From Streptomyces rapamycinicus NRRL 5491 (GTDB lineage: Bacteria; Actinomycetota; Actinomycetes; Streptomycetales; Streptomycetaceae): DNA of 64,000 nt. The translations under genes and the position numbers were made by a program. The notes below the pieces were generated by a model. It ran no database searches. It worked only from the letters and a program-made list of their open reading frames with translations, and was not told the DNA's origin. The stretch covers positions 10,602,001-10,666,000 of the forward strand of contig NZ_CP085193.1 in NCBI RefSeq assembly GCF_024298965.1, read 5' to 3'. This document shows positions 41,109 through 50,812 of this stretch, piece by piece (position 1 is the stretch's first letter; every line of letters begins with the position of its first letter).

Positions 41109-42290
41109 ATGCGGAAACGGAAGACGTCTGCGTGGAGGTCCGCGGCCGCCGTCTGCGCGCTGCTGCTGACCGCGGCCGGGTGCGGCTCGGGCGCCGATGA
41201 CGACAAGGGCGGTCACGCACCCGACAAGCTCGGCAAGGGCGAGGGCAAGGTCAACATCATCGCCTGGGCCGGCTACGCCGAGGACGGCTCCAACGACCCC
41301 AAGGTGGACTGGGTTCACCCGTTCGAGAAGAAGACCGGCTGCCAGGTGAACACCAAGACGGCCGGCACCTCCGACGAGATGGTCTCGCTGATGAAGACCG
41401 GGCAGTACGACACGGTCTCCGCGTCCGGCGACGCCACCCTACGGCTCATCGCCTCCGGCGACGCGGCCCCCGTCAACACCAAGCTGGTCCCCAACTACAA
41501 GGACATCTTCCCGGCCCTCAAGAACCAGCCGTTCAACTCCAAGGACGGCCGGATGTACGGCATTCCGCACGGCCGGGGCGCCAACCTCCTCATGTACCGG
41601 ACCGACAAGGTGAAGCCCGCGCCCGACTCCTGGCGCGCCGTCTTCGACGACTCCGCGCGGTACGGGGGGCACGTCACCGCCTACGACTCGCCCATCTACA
41701 TCGCCGACGCCGCGCTCTATCTGATGCGTGCCAAGCCCTCGCTCGGCATCAAGAACCCCTACGCGCTCGACCAGAAGCAGCTCGACGCGGCCGTGTCCCT
41801 GCTGAAGAAGCAGCACAAGGCGGTGGGGGAGTACTGGAGCGACTACCAGAAGGAGATCACCGCCTTCAAGGGCGGCGACAGCGTCATCGGCACCACCTGG
41901 CAGGTCATCGCCAACCTGACCAAGGCCGAGAAGGCCCCGGTCAAGGCGGTGCTCCCCAAGGAGGGCGCCACCGGCTGGTCCGACACCTGGATGGTGTCCG
42001 CCAAGGCCGAGCACCCCAACTGCGCCTACAAGTGGCTCGACTGGATCGTTTCGCCCAAGGTCAACGCCCAGGTCGCGGAGTACTTCGGCGAGGCTCCGTC
42101 CAACCGTAAGGCGTGCGCCGAGACCTCCGACCCGAACCACTGCGCGATCTTCCACGCGGACGACGAGAAGTACTTCCAGCGCGTCCACTTCTGGACCACG
42201 CCCATCAAGGAGTGCCTCGACGGCCGTAAGGACGCCAGCTGCACCGACTACGCCCAGTGGACCAGGGCCTGGACGGAGGTCAAGGGCTGA
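41109..42290 (+). CDS. potD: PotD-like extracellular solute-binding lipoprotein
   Basis: 393 residues. Signal peptide with basic start RKRK, hydrophobic core and lipobox LTAAGC, so anchored by a lipidated Cys at about residue 25 on the outer face of the membrane. The mature domain begins VNIIAWAGYAEDGS and contains GRMYGIPHGRGANLLMY and DSVIGTTWQVI, as in the PotD/PotF family. It captures the substrate for the PotB/PotC channel. The last gene junction is tight: one base separates its stop from potB. Confidence 0.9.
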   Translation: MRKRKTSAWRSAAAVCALLLTAAGCGSGADDDKGGHAPDKLGKGEGKVNIIAWAGYAEDGSNDPKVDWVHPFEKKTGCQVNTKTAGTSDEMVSLMKTGQYDTVSASGDATLRLIASGDAAPVNTKLVPNYKDIFPALKNQPFNSKDGRMYGIPHGRGANLLMYRTDKVKPAPDSWRAVFDDSARYGGHVTAYDSPIYIADAALYLMRAKPSLGIKNPYALDQKQLDAAVSLLKKQHKAVGEYWSDYQKEITAFKGGDSVIGTTWQVIANLTKAEKAPVKAVLPKEGATGWSDTWMVSAKAEHPNCAYKWLDWIVSPKVNAQVAEYFGEAPSNRKACAETSDPNHCAIFHADDEKYFQRVHFWTTPIKECLDGRKDASCTDYAQWTRAWTEVKG

Positions 42291-42291
42291 G

Positions 42292-43137
42292 ATGCCCGCC
42301 GCGCCCACCCCAGGCTCGCGGCTGCGCCTCACCGCGCTCCTCGCCCCGCCCCTGCTCTGGCTGACCCTGGCCTATCTGGGCTCGCTCGGCATCCTGCTGC
42401 TGTCGGCCTTCTGGGCCACCGACTCCTTCACCTCCGACGTCGTCCACACCTGGAACACCGACAACTTCCACGAGCTGCTGACCACCCCCGTCTACCGCAC
42501 CATCGCCCTGCGCACCCTGTCCATCGCGGTCGCGGTCACCGTCATCGACGCGCTCCTCGCCCTGCCCATGGCGTTCTGCATGGCGCGGGTCGCGGGGCGG
42601 CGGTGGCGGCGGCCGCTGCTGGTCGCCGTGCTCACCCCGCTGTGGGCCGGCTATCTGGTCAAGGCGTACGCCTGGCGGGTCATGCTCGGCGAGGACGGCG
42701 TCGTGGGCGCCGCCCTCGCCCCGTTCGGGCTGCACGGGCCCGGCTACGGCACCACCGCCGTCATCATCGTGCTCGCCTACCTCTGGCTGCCGTACATGAT
42801 CCTTCCGGTGTACGCGGCCCTCGAACGGCTCCCCGAGCGGATGCTGGAGGCCTCGGCCGACCTCGGCGCCGGCGCCTGGCGGACCCTGCGCTCCGTCGTC
42901 CTGCCCGCCGTACGCCCCGCCGTGTTCGCCGGATCCGTCTTCACCTTCTCGCTCAGCCTGGGCGACTACCTCACCGTGCAGATCGTCGGCGGCAAGACCC
43001 AGCTGCTGGGCAATGTCATCGCCTCACAGGTCACCCTGGACCTGCCGATGGCCGCCGCGCTCTCCGCCGTACCCGTGGTCCTCATCGTCTGCTACCTGGC
43101 CGCCGTACGCCGTGCGGGCGCCCTCGACTCGCTCTAG
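42292..43137 (+). CDS. potB: Polyamine-type ABC transporter permease
   Basis: 281 residues with six predicted membrane helices, the first at LLAPPLLWLTLAYLGSLGILLL. The cytoplasmic EAA loop reads RMLEASADLGAGAWRTL and docks to the ATPase. ATG 42292 follows the potD stop by one base, so translation is coupled. Confidence 0.9.
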   Translation: MPAAPTPGSRLRLTALLAPPLLWLTLAYLGSLGILLLSAFWATDSFTSDVVHTWNTDNFHELLTTPVYRTIALRTLSIAVAVTVIDALLALPMAFCMARVAGRRWRRPLLVAVLTPLWAGYLVKAYAWRVMLGEDGVVGAALAPFGLHGPGYGTTAVIIVLAYLWLPYMILPVYAALERLPERMLEASADLGAGAWRTLRSVVLPAVRPAVFAGSVFTFSLSLGDYLTVQIVGGKTQLLGNVIASQVTLDLPMAAALSAVPVVLIVCYLAAVRRAGALDSL

Positions 43138-43185
43138 CCGTTCCAGTCCGCCCAGTCCGCTCCAGTCGCCCCAGGAGGTGGGCCC

Positions 43186-43998
43186 ATGCGCCTCTCGCGC
43201 ACCGCCCGAGTGGTCCTCGGCTGTGTCACCGCGGCCGGCCTCGCGATCGTCTACGTCCCCCTGCTGCTGGTGCTGCTCAACTCCTTCAACGCCGACCGCT
43301 CCTTCGGCTGGCCGCCCAGCGGCCTCACCGGCCGCTGGTGGCGGGCCGCCCTGCACAGCGACGGCGCCCGCGAGGCCCTGCTCACCTCGCTCAAGGCCGG
43401 ACTCGCCGCCACCGCGATCGCCCTGGTACTCGGCACCCTGGCCGCGTACGCCGTCCACCGGCACCGCTTCTTCGGGCGGCGGACCGTGTCCTTCCTGCTC
43501 GTCCTGCCGATCGCGCTGCCCGGCATCGTCAGCGGCATCGCCCTCAACGCCGCCTTCCGCACCGTCCTCGACCCGATCGGCATCGGCTTCGGCCTGTTCA
43601 CGGTGGTCGTCGGGCATGCCACGTTCTGCGTCGTCATCGTCTTCAACAACATCGGCGCCCGGCTGCGCCGTATCGCGCCCTCCCTGGCCGAGGCCTCCGC
43701 CGACCTCGGGGCGCGCTCCTGGCAGACCTTCCGGTACGTCACCTTCCCCGCCATGCGCTCGGCCCTCTTCGCGGGCGGGCTGCTGGCCTTCGCGCTCTCC
43801 TTCGACGAGATCGTCGTCACGACCTTCACCGCCGGGCCCGGCACCCGCACCCTGCCCATCTGGATCTACGAGAACCTGGCCCGCCCCCACCAGGCACCCG
43901 TCGTCAACGTCGTCGCCGCGCTGCTCATCCTGGTGTCCGTGGTGCCCGTGTACATCGCCCAGCGGCTGTCCTCGGACACGGCGGGCGGCCGGCTGTGA
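43186..43998 (+). CDS. potC: Polyamine-type ABC transporter permease
   Basis: 270 residues and six membrane helices; EAA loop LAEASADLGARSWQTFRYVTFP. AGGAGG lies 8 bases upstream of ATG 43186. Fourth and last gene of the transporter operon. Its stop is 7 bp from the stop of the convergent dipeptidase gene with no hairpin between, so transcripts probably overlap. Confidence 0.9.
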   Translation: MRLSRTARVVLGCVTAAGLAIVYVPLLLVLLNSFNADRSFGWPPSGLTGRWWRAALHSDGAREALLTSLKAGLAATAIALVLGTLAAYAVHRHRFFGRRTVSFLLVLPIALPGIVSGIALNAAFRTVLDPIGIGFGLFTVVVGHATFCVVIVFNNIGARLRRIAPSLAEASADLGARSWQTFRYVTFPAMRSALFAGGLLAFALSFDEIVVTTFTAGPGTRTLPIWIYENLARPHQAPVVNVVAALLILVSVVPVYIAQRLSSDTAGGRL

Positions 43999-44005
43999 CG
44001 CCCGC

Positions 44006-44812
44006 TCAGCCGGTCAGCGAGCGGCGCGAGACGGGAAAGTCGAAGTAGGTGTCCGGGAACAGCTCCGGCTTGAAGGTGTAGTGCCACCACTCCTCGGCCA
44101 GATTGACGAACCCGAGCTTCTCCAACGTGCCCTTGAGCAGCAGCCGGTTGGCCCGCTGCACACCCTTGATCCGCGGATCGAGCGTATGCGAGCGCGTGTC
44201 GAAGCAGTCGTAACCGGTGCCCATGTCCACGGAGTTGTCCGGGAAGCGGTCCTTCTTCGCCGCGTAGCACGGCACCAGCTTCTCGCCCGGCACATAGGGG
44301 CGCGTGGGCAGCGCGGGCAGCCGCGCGATCGTCAGATCCACCGTGCTGCCCCGGCTGTGCCCCGACTTCTCGGCGATATAGCCGTCCTCGAACAGCCGCG
44401 TCTTGTCGACCTCCGGATAGAACTCGCCCTTCATCCGCTGATCGCCCAGATCCTTGGCCCACTCCACGAAGTCGTTCACCGCGCGCTGCGGCCGATAGCA
44501 GTCGTACACCTTCAAGGTGTAGCCGCGCAGCAGCAGTTGACGCTGCGCCTGGTGCAGCGCCTCGGCGGCCGGGCGGGTCAGGACGCACATCGGCCGGCGG
44601 TAGCCGTCCACCGGATCGCCGGTGAAGTTGTGCGGCGTGAAGTACCGGATCTCCTGCCGGATCGTCGGATCGACGTCCCGTAGAGCCACGAACTCCTTCG
44701 GAGCCTTGGATTCCGCCTTCGCCTGCGCCGGGGTGTACGGCGCGACGGCCAGCAGAGCGGCAACGGGCAGAGCGAGCGCACGCAGCGCGACGGCGAGTCT
44801 TGGCATGCCCAT
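44006..44812 (-). CDS. vanX: Secreted D-alanyl-D-alanine dipeptidase, VanX-type (M15)
   Basis: 268 residues. Signal peptide with a hydrophobic core (LALPVAALLAVAPYTPAQA) cut near residue 32. Zinc and catalytic residues: GHSRGSTVDLT (SxHxxGxxxD), Glu and His in EEWWHYTF, and Arg in YDCYRPQRAV. It cleaves D-Ala-D-Ala or related dipeptides. Classic resistance VanX is cytoplasmic and clusters with vanHA; here there is a signal peptide and no vanHA, so cell-wall turnover is more likely than glycopeptide resistance. The start is uncertain among GTG 44815, ATG 44812 and ATG 44806. Confidence 0.8.
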   Translation of the reverse strand: MGMPRLAVALRALALPVAALLAVAPYTPAQAKAESKAPKEFVALRDVDPTIRQEIRYFTPHNFTGDPVDGYRRPMCVLTRPAAEALHQAQRQLLLRGYTLKVYDCYRPQRAVNDFVEWAKDLGDQRMKGEFYPEVDKTRLFEDGYIAEKSGHSRGSTVDLTIARLPALPTRPYVPGEKLVPCYAAKKDRFPDNSVDMGTGYDCFDTRSHTLDPRIKGVQRANRLLLKGTLEKLGFVNLAEEWWHYTFKPELFPDTYFDFPVSRRSLTG

Positions 44813-45441
44813 CACTTATCCCACCCCGAGAAGCGAAAACAAGCCCGCGTGCGTGAGCCCGCGTTCGCTGGGTCGCGGGTATCCCTCGGCGCCGCTGCCG
44901 CCGGGGCTTCCGCGCGGCGGTCGGCTTCCTGCGGGGGCCTTGGCGCGCCGTGCCGCGACCGGGTGTCGGCCTGGTGCACCCTGCCGCGTCCGCGGGGCGC
45001 GCTGCGGTCGGTGCTCGCGTTCGCGAGTCCGCACCGCGGGGTGTCCTTGGCGCCGTTGCGGCGGGCTCCCGGCATGGCTTTCGGCTTCTTGCGGGCTGGT
45101 CATGGCTTGCCGTATCGCGACCGGCCCCGGCGTTCCGGCGTCCCGGCGCCCTGGCGTCCCGGCCGTACGGGCGTGGCTTGCCGCCTCCGCCGCGATCTGC
45201 CTCCGTCGGCGGCCCCGCCGCCGAGCCGTCAGGGCTCCCGCTGCCGGCCATCGCACGGTGGTCCAGGGCGGACGGCTTCGGCCGGGGCCGTTTCCGTGCC
45301 GTTTCCGCAGGGCCAGCTTCGGCCCTCGCCCGTATCCGCCGGGCTGCGGCCCCACTCCGGCGGGCCCGGGGGAGCCCCCAACGGCGGCGGCCTGCCCGAG
45401 CGGCGCCCGGAGCGGCGCGCTGGGCAGGCCGCGCGCCGCGG
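44813..45441. other. 629-bp gene-free, extremely G+C-rich spacer
   Basis: All six frames are open for long distances, but their products are Arg/Ala/Pro/Gly-rich with no domain, membrane helix or believable start. I treat the region as non-coding. The many reading frames here look like hypothetical proteins often over-predicted in Streptomyces, and it may be an interspersed extragenic sequence, an impression from memory only. It must include the vanX promoter. A hairpin with an 11-bp outer stem (45387-45397 with 45422-45432) lies just beyond the GH31 stop and may end that transcript. Confidence 0.5.
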
Positions 45442-48207
45442 TCAGCTCGTCCGGGGGCCGCGGCGGTCCTCGGCGGGCGGGGCCTCGCCTCGTACCCGTA
45501 TCGGGTAGCCCACCTCGCCGCCGCCCTCGCGCTCGATCGTCACCTCGCCGTCCCGCAGCCGGGTGGTGAAGCGCAGCAGTTCCGGCTTCTCCCAGCCGTC
45601 GCCCGTGTCCACGGCCAGCGAGCCCGTGCCCGCGCCCTTGCGGCCCTGGCTCGGGGTCCACACCTCCAGCTCCACCCCGCCGTCCGGCGCCGCCACCGGC
45701 ACCACCGAACCGGCCCGGGCCAGGACCGGGATGCCCGACAGGGGAGCGTCCAGCACCACCTGTCGGGGGCCGTGGTACGCCCGGCCCGTCACCGTGTCGT
45801 ACCAGCGGCCGCGCGGCAGCCGGACCGGACGGCGGCGGGCGCCCTCCTCCAGAACCGGCGCCACCAGCAGCGCGTCCCCCAGCAGAAAGGCGTCCTCGCA
45901 GTCGCGCAGCGCCCGGTCCTTGGGCGTCCGCCACCACACGGGCCGCACATACGGGGCGCCGGTGCGCGCGGCCAGCTGTGCCAGCGTGGTGAAGTACGGC
46001 AGCAGCCGCTGCCGCTCGCGCAGCGCCGCCGCCGCGTGCTCCAGCACCCGCGACCCGAACTCCCACGGCTCCCGCCGCCCCGCCGAGATCGCCGAATGGG
46101 TGCGGAACAGCGGCAGATACGCGCCCAGCTGGAACCACCGCAGATACAGCTCCGGCGAGGGAAACCCCGTGAAGCCACCGATGTCGGGCCCCGAATACGG
46201 CACCCCGGACAGGCCCAGCCCGATCACCAGCGACAGCGAGGCCCGCAGCCCCGCCCAGCCCGTGGCCACATCGCCGGACCAGCTGCCCCCGTACCGCTGC
46301 AGCCCCGCCCACCCCGAGCGGGAGAACAGAAACGGCCGCTCGTCGGGGCGCAGCTCGCACAGCCCCTCGTAGCCCGCCCGCGCCATCGCCAGCCCGTAGA
46401 CGTTGTGCGCCTCGCGGTGGTCGCCGCCCCGGCCCTCCAGGGCGTGCCGGGCCGAGCGCGGCAGCGTGGTCTCGCCGAAGGCGGCGAACGACACCGGCTC
46501 GTTCATGTCGTGCCACACCCCGGAGAAGCCCTGCGCCAGCCGCTCCGCGTACAGCCCGCCCCACCACTTGCGCACCCGCGGATCGGTGAAGTCGGGGAAC
46601 GCCGACTCACCCGCCCACACCACTCCGCGCACCTCACGCCCCCGGGCGTCGCGGACGAAGACGTCGTCCGCCGCCCCGCTCTCGTACACCTCGTTGCCCG
46701 GCTCCGCCTTCACCGCGGGGTCGACGATCGACACCAGCCGCACCCCCTCCTCGAGCAGCTCGGCGGCGAGCCCCGGCAGATCGGGGAAGCGCGTGCCGTC
46801 CACCGTGAACACCCGGTGGCCGATGAGGTGGTCGATGTCCAGATGCAGCGCGGACAGCGGCAGATCCCGCTCCCGGTAGCCCGCCACCACCCGCCGGACC
46901 TCCTCCGCGTCGCGGAACCCCCAGCGCGCGTGGTGATGGCCGAGCGCCCACCGCGGCGGCACCGCCGGGGCGCCGGTCAGCGCCGTCCAGCCGTGCAGCA
47001 CCCGCGCCGGGGTGGTGCCCACGATCACCCAGTAGCGCAGCGGGCCGCCCTCCATCCGCGTCCGGCAGCTGCCGGGCCGGTCATGGCCGGAGCCCGCGCC
47101 CTCCTCGCCCTCCCGCAGGGTGACCGCGCCGTCCCAGGAGTTGTCGTGGAACACCAGATGGGTGCCCGCGTCGGCCACCACGAGCTGCACCGGCATGGTC
47201 AGATACAGCGGATCGTCCCCCGGCTCGAAGCTGCCGCCGGGATCGGTGTTCCACAGCCGGTACACCCCGTCCCGCAGCCGGGGCCCGGAGGCCCGTCCAC
47301 CGAGCCCGAAGAAGCGGGCGTCCGCGGCCACTTCGGACAGCTGGAGCCAGCGAGCACCCTCCCCGCCCAGCCCCGGTCCGAGCCCTGGATCCACGGGCCG
47401 GGGCGCCGCCCCCGGCTCCGCGGATCCAGGCGCCTGCCCCGCCTCCGGCTCCGCGAGCCCTGACTCGGCGGATCCCGCCCCAGCCGCCCCCGGTCCCGGC
47501 TCCGTAAGCCTTGGTTCTGTACCCGGCTCTGCGAGCCGCGGCGCGGGGGATCCAGCCCCCAGCCCCGGTTCCGCGAGCCCCGCCCCCGGCCCCGGCTCCG
47601 CGAGCCCCGCCCCCGGCCCCGGCTCCGCGAGCCCCGCCCCCGGCCCCGGCTCCGCGGACCCCGCCCCGAGCCCTGACTCCGCTCCCGGCCCCACGGGCCC
47701 CACCGGCCCCATCGGCCCCCGCGCCCCGGCAGGCTCCCACCACCGCGGCGGCAGATCCCGCCGCAGCACCACCCCGCCCGGGGTACGCACCTCCACCGTG
47801 CCGGTCCGCCCCACCGTCACCGTGACCCGCTCGGACACCACCCGCCAGCCGCCATCGGTGTCCGGCTCCAGCTCCGCCCGCTCGTCCGCTTCCGGGCAGG
47901 GTCCGTCCAGCGCGTACGAGGGCTCCGGCTCGGCCCCGTCCCAGCCGCAGAACACCGCGCCGCCCGCGGTCACCCGCACCCGCAGCGAGGACCGCGCGAA
48001 CCGCACCAGCCCGCCCCCGGGCTCCGGATCGGCCCCCTGCACCGCACCCGGCACCCGGGCCAGCTCGGTGCCCCGGCGGGGCAGCGCGGCCGCGTCGGAA
48101 CGCCGACGCCGCCACGCCGAGCGCAGTGACCGCAGCCCCTGCGCGGTGCAGAGCACCCTCACCGACCGCACCAGCTTCTCCGACCGCACCAGGTCACGCG
48201 CATCCAT
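45442..48207 (-). CDS. Glycoside hydrolase family 31 (alpha-glucosidase/alpha-xylosidase-like)
   Basis: 921 residues, no signal peptide. An N-terminal beta-sandwich (about 60-155) is interrupted by a Pro/Gly/Ala/Glu-rich low-complexity insert (about 158-284) and resumes at WLQLSEVAADARFFGLGG. The (beta/alpha)8 catalytic domain carries the nucleophile D567 in GVWHDMNEP and the acid/base D646 in WSGDVATGW. The C-terminal beta domains include RPVWWRTPKDRAL. It hydrolyses alpha-linked sugars, probably in the cytoplasm; the exact substrate cannot be set. It stands alone, divergent from the acetoacetyl-CoA synthetase gene. Confidence 0.92.
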   Translation of the reverse strand: MDARDLVRSEKLVRSVRVLCTAQGLRSLRSAWRRRRSDAAALPRRGTELARVPGAVQGADPEPGGGLVRFARSSLRVRVTAGGAVFCGWDGAEPEPSYALDGPCPEADERAELEPDTDGGWRVVSERVTVTVGRTGTVEVRTPGGVVLRRDLPPRWWEPAGARGPMGPVGPVGPGAESGLGAGSAEPGPGAGLAEPGPGAGLAEPGPGAGLAEPGLGAGSPAPRLAEPGTEPRLTEPGPGAAGAGSAESGLAEPEAGQAPGSAEPGAAPRPVDPGLGPGLGGEGARWLQLSEVAADARFFGLGGRASGPRLRDGVYRLWNTDPGGSFEPGDDPLYLTMPVQLVVADAGTHLVFHDNSWDGAVTLREGEEGAGSGHDRPGSCRTRMEGGPLRYWVIVGTTPARVLHGWTALTGAPAVPPRWALGHHHARWGFRDAEEVRRVVAGYRERDLPLSALHLDIDHLIGHRVFTVDGTRFPDLPGLAAELLEEGVRLVSIVDPAVKAEPGNEVYESGAADDVFVRDARGREVRGVVWAGESAFPDFTDPRVRKWWGGLYAERLAQGFSGVWHDMNEPVSFAAFGETTLPRSARHALEGRGGDHREAHNVYGLAMARAGYEGLCELRPDERPFLFSRSGWAGLQRYGGSWSGDVATGWAGLRASLSLVIGLGLSGVPYSGPDIGGFTGFPSPELYLRWFQLGAYLPLFRTHSAISAGRREPWEFGSRVLEHAAAALRERQRLLPYFTTLAQLAARTGAPYVRPVWWRTPKDRALRDCEDAFLLGDALLVAPVLEEGARRRPVRLPRGRWYDTVTGRAYHGPRQVVLDAPLSGIPVLARAGSVVPVAAPDGGVELEVWTPSQGRKGAGTGSLAVDTGDGWEKPELLRFTTRLRDGEVTIEREGGGEVGYPIRVRGEAPPAEDRRGPRTS
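47567..47674 (-). repeat. 27-bp tandem repeat inside the GH31 gene
   Basis: Three near-identical 27-bp units (47567-47593, 47594-47620, 47621-47647) plus one decayed unit encode (AEPGPGAGL)n. The unit length keeps the frame, so copy number can change without destroying the enzyme. Confidence 0.9.
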
Positions 48208-48416
48208 ACTGATCAGCCTGCCATTGCCGACGCCCGGCAGGGATATGGTTCAACTGCCGTTCACCTGTGGTCCTCGCACATGATCCCGCCCTGTGATGTG
48301 GAGTGGCGCCCCTGGTGCGGGAGTCGATCACATGGCATCGTCCTGACCGGACGCATACGAGGCGGATGTGCCACTCACGGACACATCCGACGCGGACAGC
48401 CCGGGAGCCGACACCC

Positions 48417-50435
48417 ATGACCACCGCAGCCCACTCCGACCACCGGCCGCACCCCCTGTGGCAGCCCGGCGCGGACCGGATCGCCCGGTCCCGGCTGACC
48501 GCCTTCCACGCCTGGGCGGCCGAGCGTCACGGTGCCCCCGCGCCCGGCCCCGACGACCCGACCGCGAGCTACGCCGCGCTGCACCGCTGGTCGGTGACGG
48601 AGCTGGAGACCTTCTGGCGGGCGGTCGCCGAATGGTTCGAGGTGCGCTTCACCACCCCGTACGAGCGGGTGCTCGCCGACGCCACCATGCCCGGCGCCCG
48701 CTGGTTCCCCGGAGCCACCCTCAACTACGCCGAGCACGCCCTGCGCGCCGCCGAGGACCCCGCCCGCGCCGACGACCCCGCGCTGCTCCACGTCGACGAG
48801 GTCCAGGACCCGCGCCCGGTGAGCTGGGCCGAGCTGCGCGGCCAGGTCGGCGCGGTCGCCGCCGAGCTGCGCCGCCTCGGCGTCCGCCCGGGCGACCGGG
48901 TCAGCGGCTACGTCCCCAACATCCCCCAGGCCACCGTGGCCCTCCTGGCCGCCGCCGCGGTCGGCGCCGTATGGACCTCCTGCGCCCCCGACTTCGGCGC
49001 CCGCAGCGTCCTGGACCGCTTCCAGCAGGTCGAACCGGTGGTGCTCTTCACCGTCGACGGCTACCGCTACGGCGGAAAGACCCACGACCGCACGGCGACC
49101 GTGACCGAGCTGCGCGCCGAGCTGCCCAGCCTGCGCGCCGTCGTGCACATCCCGCTGCTGGGCACCCCCGCCCCCGAGTCCACGCTGGTGTGGGACGACA
49201 TCGTCCGCGAACCGGCGGAGCCGGTCTTCGAACAGCTCCCCTTCGACCACCCCCTGTGGGTGCTCTACTCCTCCGGCACCACCGGCCTGCCCAAGGCGAT
49301 CGTCCAGTCCCAGGGCGGCATCCTGCTCGAACACCTCAAGCAGCTCGGCCTCCACTGCGACATCGGCCCCGACGACCGCTTCTTCTGGTACACCTCCACC
49401 GGCTGGATGATGTGGAACTTCCTGGTGTCCGGGCTGCTGGTGGGCGCCACCGTCGTCCTCTACGACGGCAGCCCCGGCCACCCGGACACCGCCGCCCAGT
49501 GGCGCGTCGCCGAACGCACCGGCACCACGCTCTACGGCACCTCCGCCGCATACGTCATGGCCTGCCGCAAGGCGGATGTCCACCCGGGCCGCGACTTCGA
49601 CCTCTCCGCCGTGAAATGCGTCGCCACCACTGGCTCCCCCCTGCCGCCGGACGGCTTCCGGTGGATCCACGACGAGGTGGCCGAGGACATGTGGATCGCC
49701 TCCGTCAGCGGCGGCACAGACGTCTGCAGCTGCTTCGCGGGCGCCGTGCCCACCCTCCCCGTCTACATCGGCGAACTCCAGGCCCCAGGCCTGGGCACCG
49801 ACCTCCAGGCGTGGGACCCACAGGGCGAACCGGTGGTCGACGAGGTCGGCGAGCTGATCGTGGCCCGGCCCATGCCGTCGATGCCGGTCCGCTTCTGGAA
49901 CGACCCCGACGGCATCCGCTACCGCGACAGCTACTTCGAGATGTTCCCCGGCGCCTGGCGCCACGGCGACTGGATCACCCTGACCTCCCGAGGCACCGTG
50001 ATCATCCACGGCCGCTCCGACTCCACTCTCAACCGCCAGGGCGTCCGGATGGGCTCCGCCGACATCTACGAGGCGGTGGAACGCCTCCCCGAGATCCGCG
50101 AATCCCTCGTCATCGGCGTCGAACAACCCGACGGCGGCTACTGGATGCCCCTCTTCGTCCACCTGGCCCCCGGCGCCACCCTGAACGAGGAACTCCTGAC
50201 CCGCATCAAAACCACCATCCGCACCCAACTCTCCCCCCGCCACGTCCCCGACGAGGTCATCGAGGTCCCCGGCGTCCCCCACACCCTCACCGGCAAACGC
50301 ATCGAGGTCCCGGTCAAGCGCCTCCTCCAGGGCACGTCCCTCGACAAGGCGGTCAACCCGGGCTCGGTGGACGATGTGGAACTGCTGCGGTACTACGAGC
50401 GCTTGGCCCAGGGGAGGCGCCAGGCGGGCGCGTAA
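48417..50435 (+). CDS. aacS: Acetoacetate-CoA ligase (acetoacetyl-CoA synthetase)
   Basis: 672 residues from ATG 48417, with GGGAG 9 bases upstream. AMP-forming acyl-CoA synthetase: P-loop-like LYSSGTTGLPKAIVQSQGG, the STGWMMWN region, GRSDSTLNRQGVRMGSADIY and catalytic Lys in LTGKRIEVPVK. The RMGSADIY motif and overall length separate it from acetyl-CoA synthetase and fit acetoacetyl-CoA synthetase (EC 6.2.1.16). It activates acetoacetate with ATP and CoA for polyketide, PHB or mevalonate use. Monocistronic by context. Confidence 0.93.
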   Translation: MTTAAHSDHRPHPLWQPGADRIARSRLTAFHAWAAERHGAPAPGPDDPTASYAALHRWSVTELETFWRAVAEWFEVRFTTPYERVLADATMPGARWFPGATLNYAEHALRAAEDPARADDPALLHVDEVQDPRPVSWAELRGQVGAVAAELRRLGVRPGDRVSGYVPNIPQATVALLAAAAVGAVWTSCAPDFGARSVLDRFQQVEPVVLFTVDGYRYGGKTHDRTATVTELRAELPSLRAVVHIPLLGTPAPESTLVWDDIVREPAEPVFEQLPFDHPLWVLYSSGTTGLPKAIVQSQGGILLEHLKQLGLHCDIGPDDRFFWYTSTGWMMWNFLVSGLLVGATVVLYDGSPGHPDTAAQWRVAERTGTTLYGTSAAYVMACRKADVHPGRDFDLSAVKCVATTGSPLPPDGFRWIHDEVAEDMWIASVSGGTDVCSCFAGAVPTLPVYIGELQAPGLGTDLQAWDPQGEPVVDEVGELIVARPMPSMPVRFWNDPDGIRYRDSYFEMFPGAWRHGDWITLTSRGTVIIHGRSDSTLNRQGVRMGSADIYEAVERLPEIRESLVIGVEQPDGGYWMPLFVHLAPGATLNEELLTRIKTTIRTQLSPRHVPDEVIEVPGVPHTLTGKRIEVPVKRLLQGTSLDKAVNPGSVDDVELLRYYERLAQGRRQAGA

Positions 50436-50812
50436 GCCTTGAGTCCGCCCGATACGGGCCCCTCGCCCGATACGGGCCCCTCCGGGCCCTCGGTCCCCTC
50501 TGGCCCGCCGGCTCCTTCCGGCCCCCCGGTTCCCTCTCGCCCCCGGCCCCTTCCGGCCCCGGTCCCCTCTGGCCCCCAGTCTCCTCTGACCCCTCGGCTC
50601 CCTCTGGCTCCCTCCGGCGTTCGAAGGAGCTCTGGTGGAGCCGCACTCCGGGGCTTGGGGGCCCAGGGCGGAGCCGCACATCCAGCCCCTCCGGCGTTTG
50701 AGGAGCGGGGTCCAGGGGCGGAGCCCCCGAAACGGGGTCTGGGGCGGAGCCCCGGCGGGGGCCGGGGCCGCGCCCCGGTTCGGGAAGGGGCGAGGTGGGG
50801 AAGAACCCCCGC
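50436..50812. other. 377-bp gene-free spacer with Streptomyces-type extragenic repeats
   Basis: Its left half is a C-rich run of degenerate CCTC(T)GGCCC units (50458-50610) with no gene. Its right half holds the extragenic repeat described separately. Open frames here are compositional. Confidence 0.6.
50681..50757. repeat. Extragenic repeat of the CCGGCGTTTGAGGA type
   Basis: Contains CCGGCGTTTGAGGAGCGGGG, followed by repeated GGGGCGGAGCCCC palindromes (near 50715 and 50741). I recognise this as the sequence found between many genes in Streptomyces genomes, often able to form hairpins. A weaker copy of the same start (GGCGTTCGAAGGAG) is at about 50620. It may end the aacS and mocR-type transcripts. 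Confidence 0.7.

Noticed and set aside
44816-45441. Several open frames in the spacer between vanX and GH31
   Set aside because: Arg/Ala/Pro-rich products in all frames, no ribosome binding site-start pair or domain; treated as non-coding.
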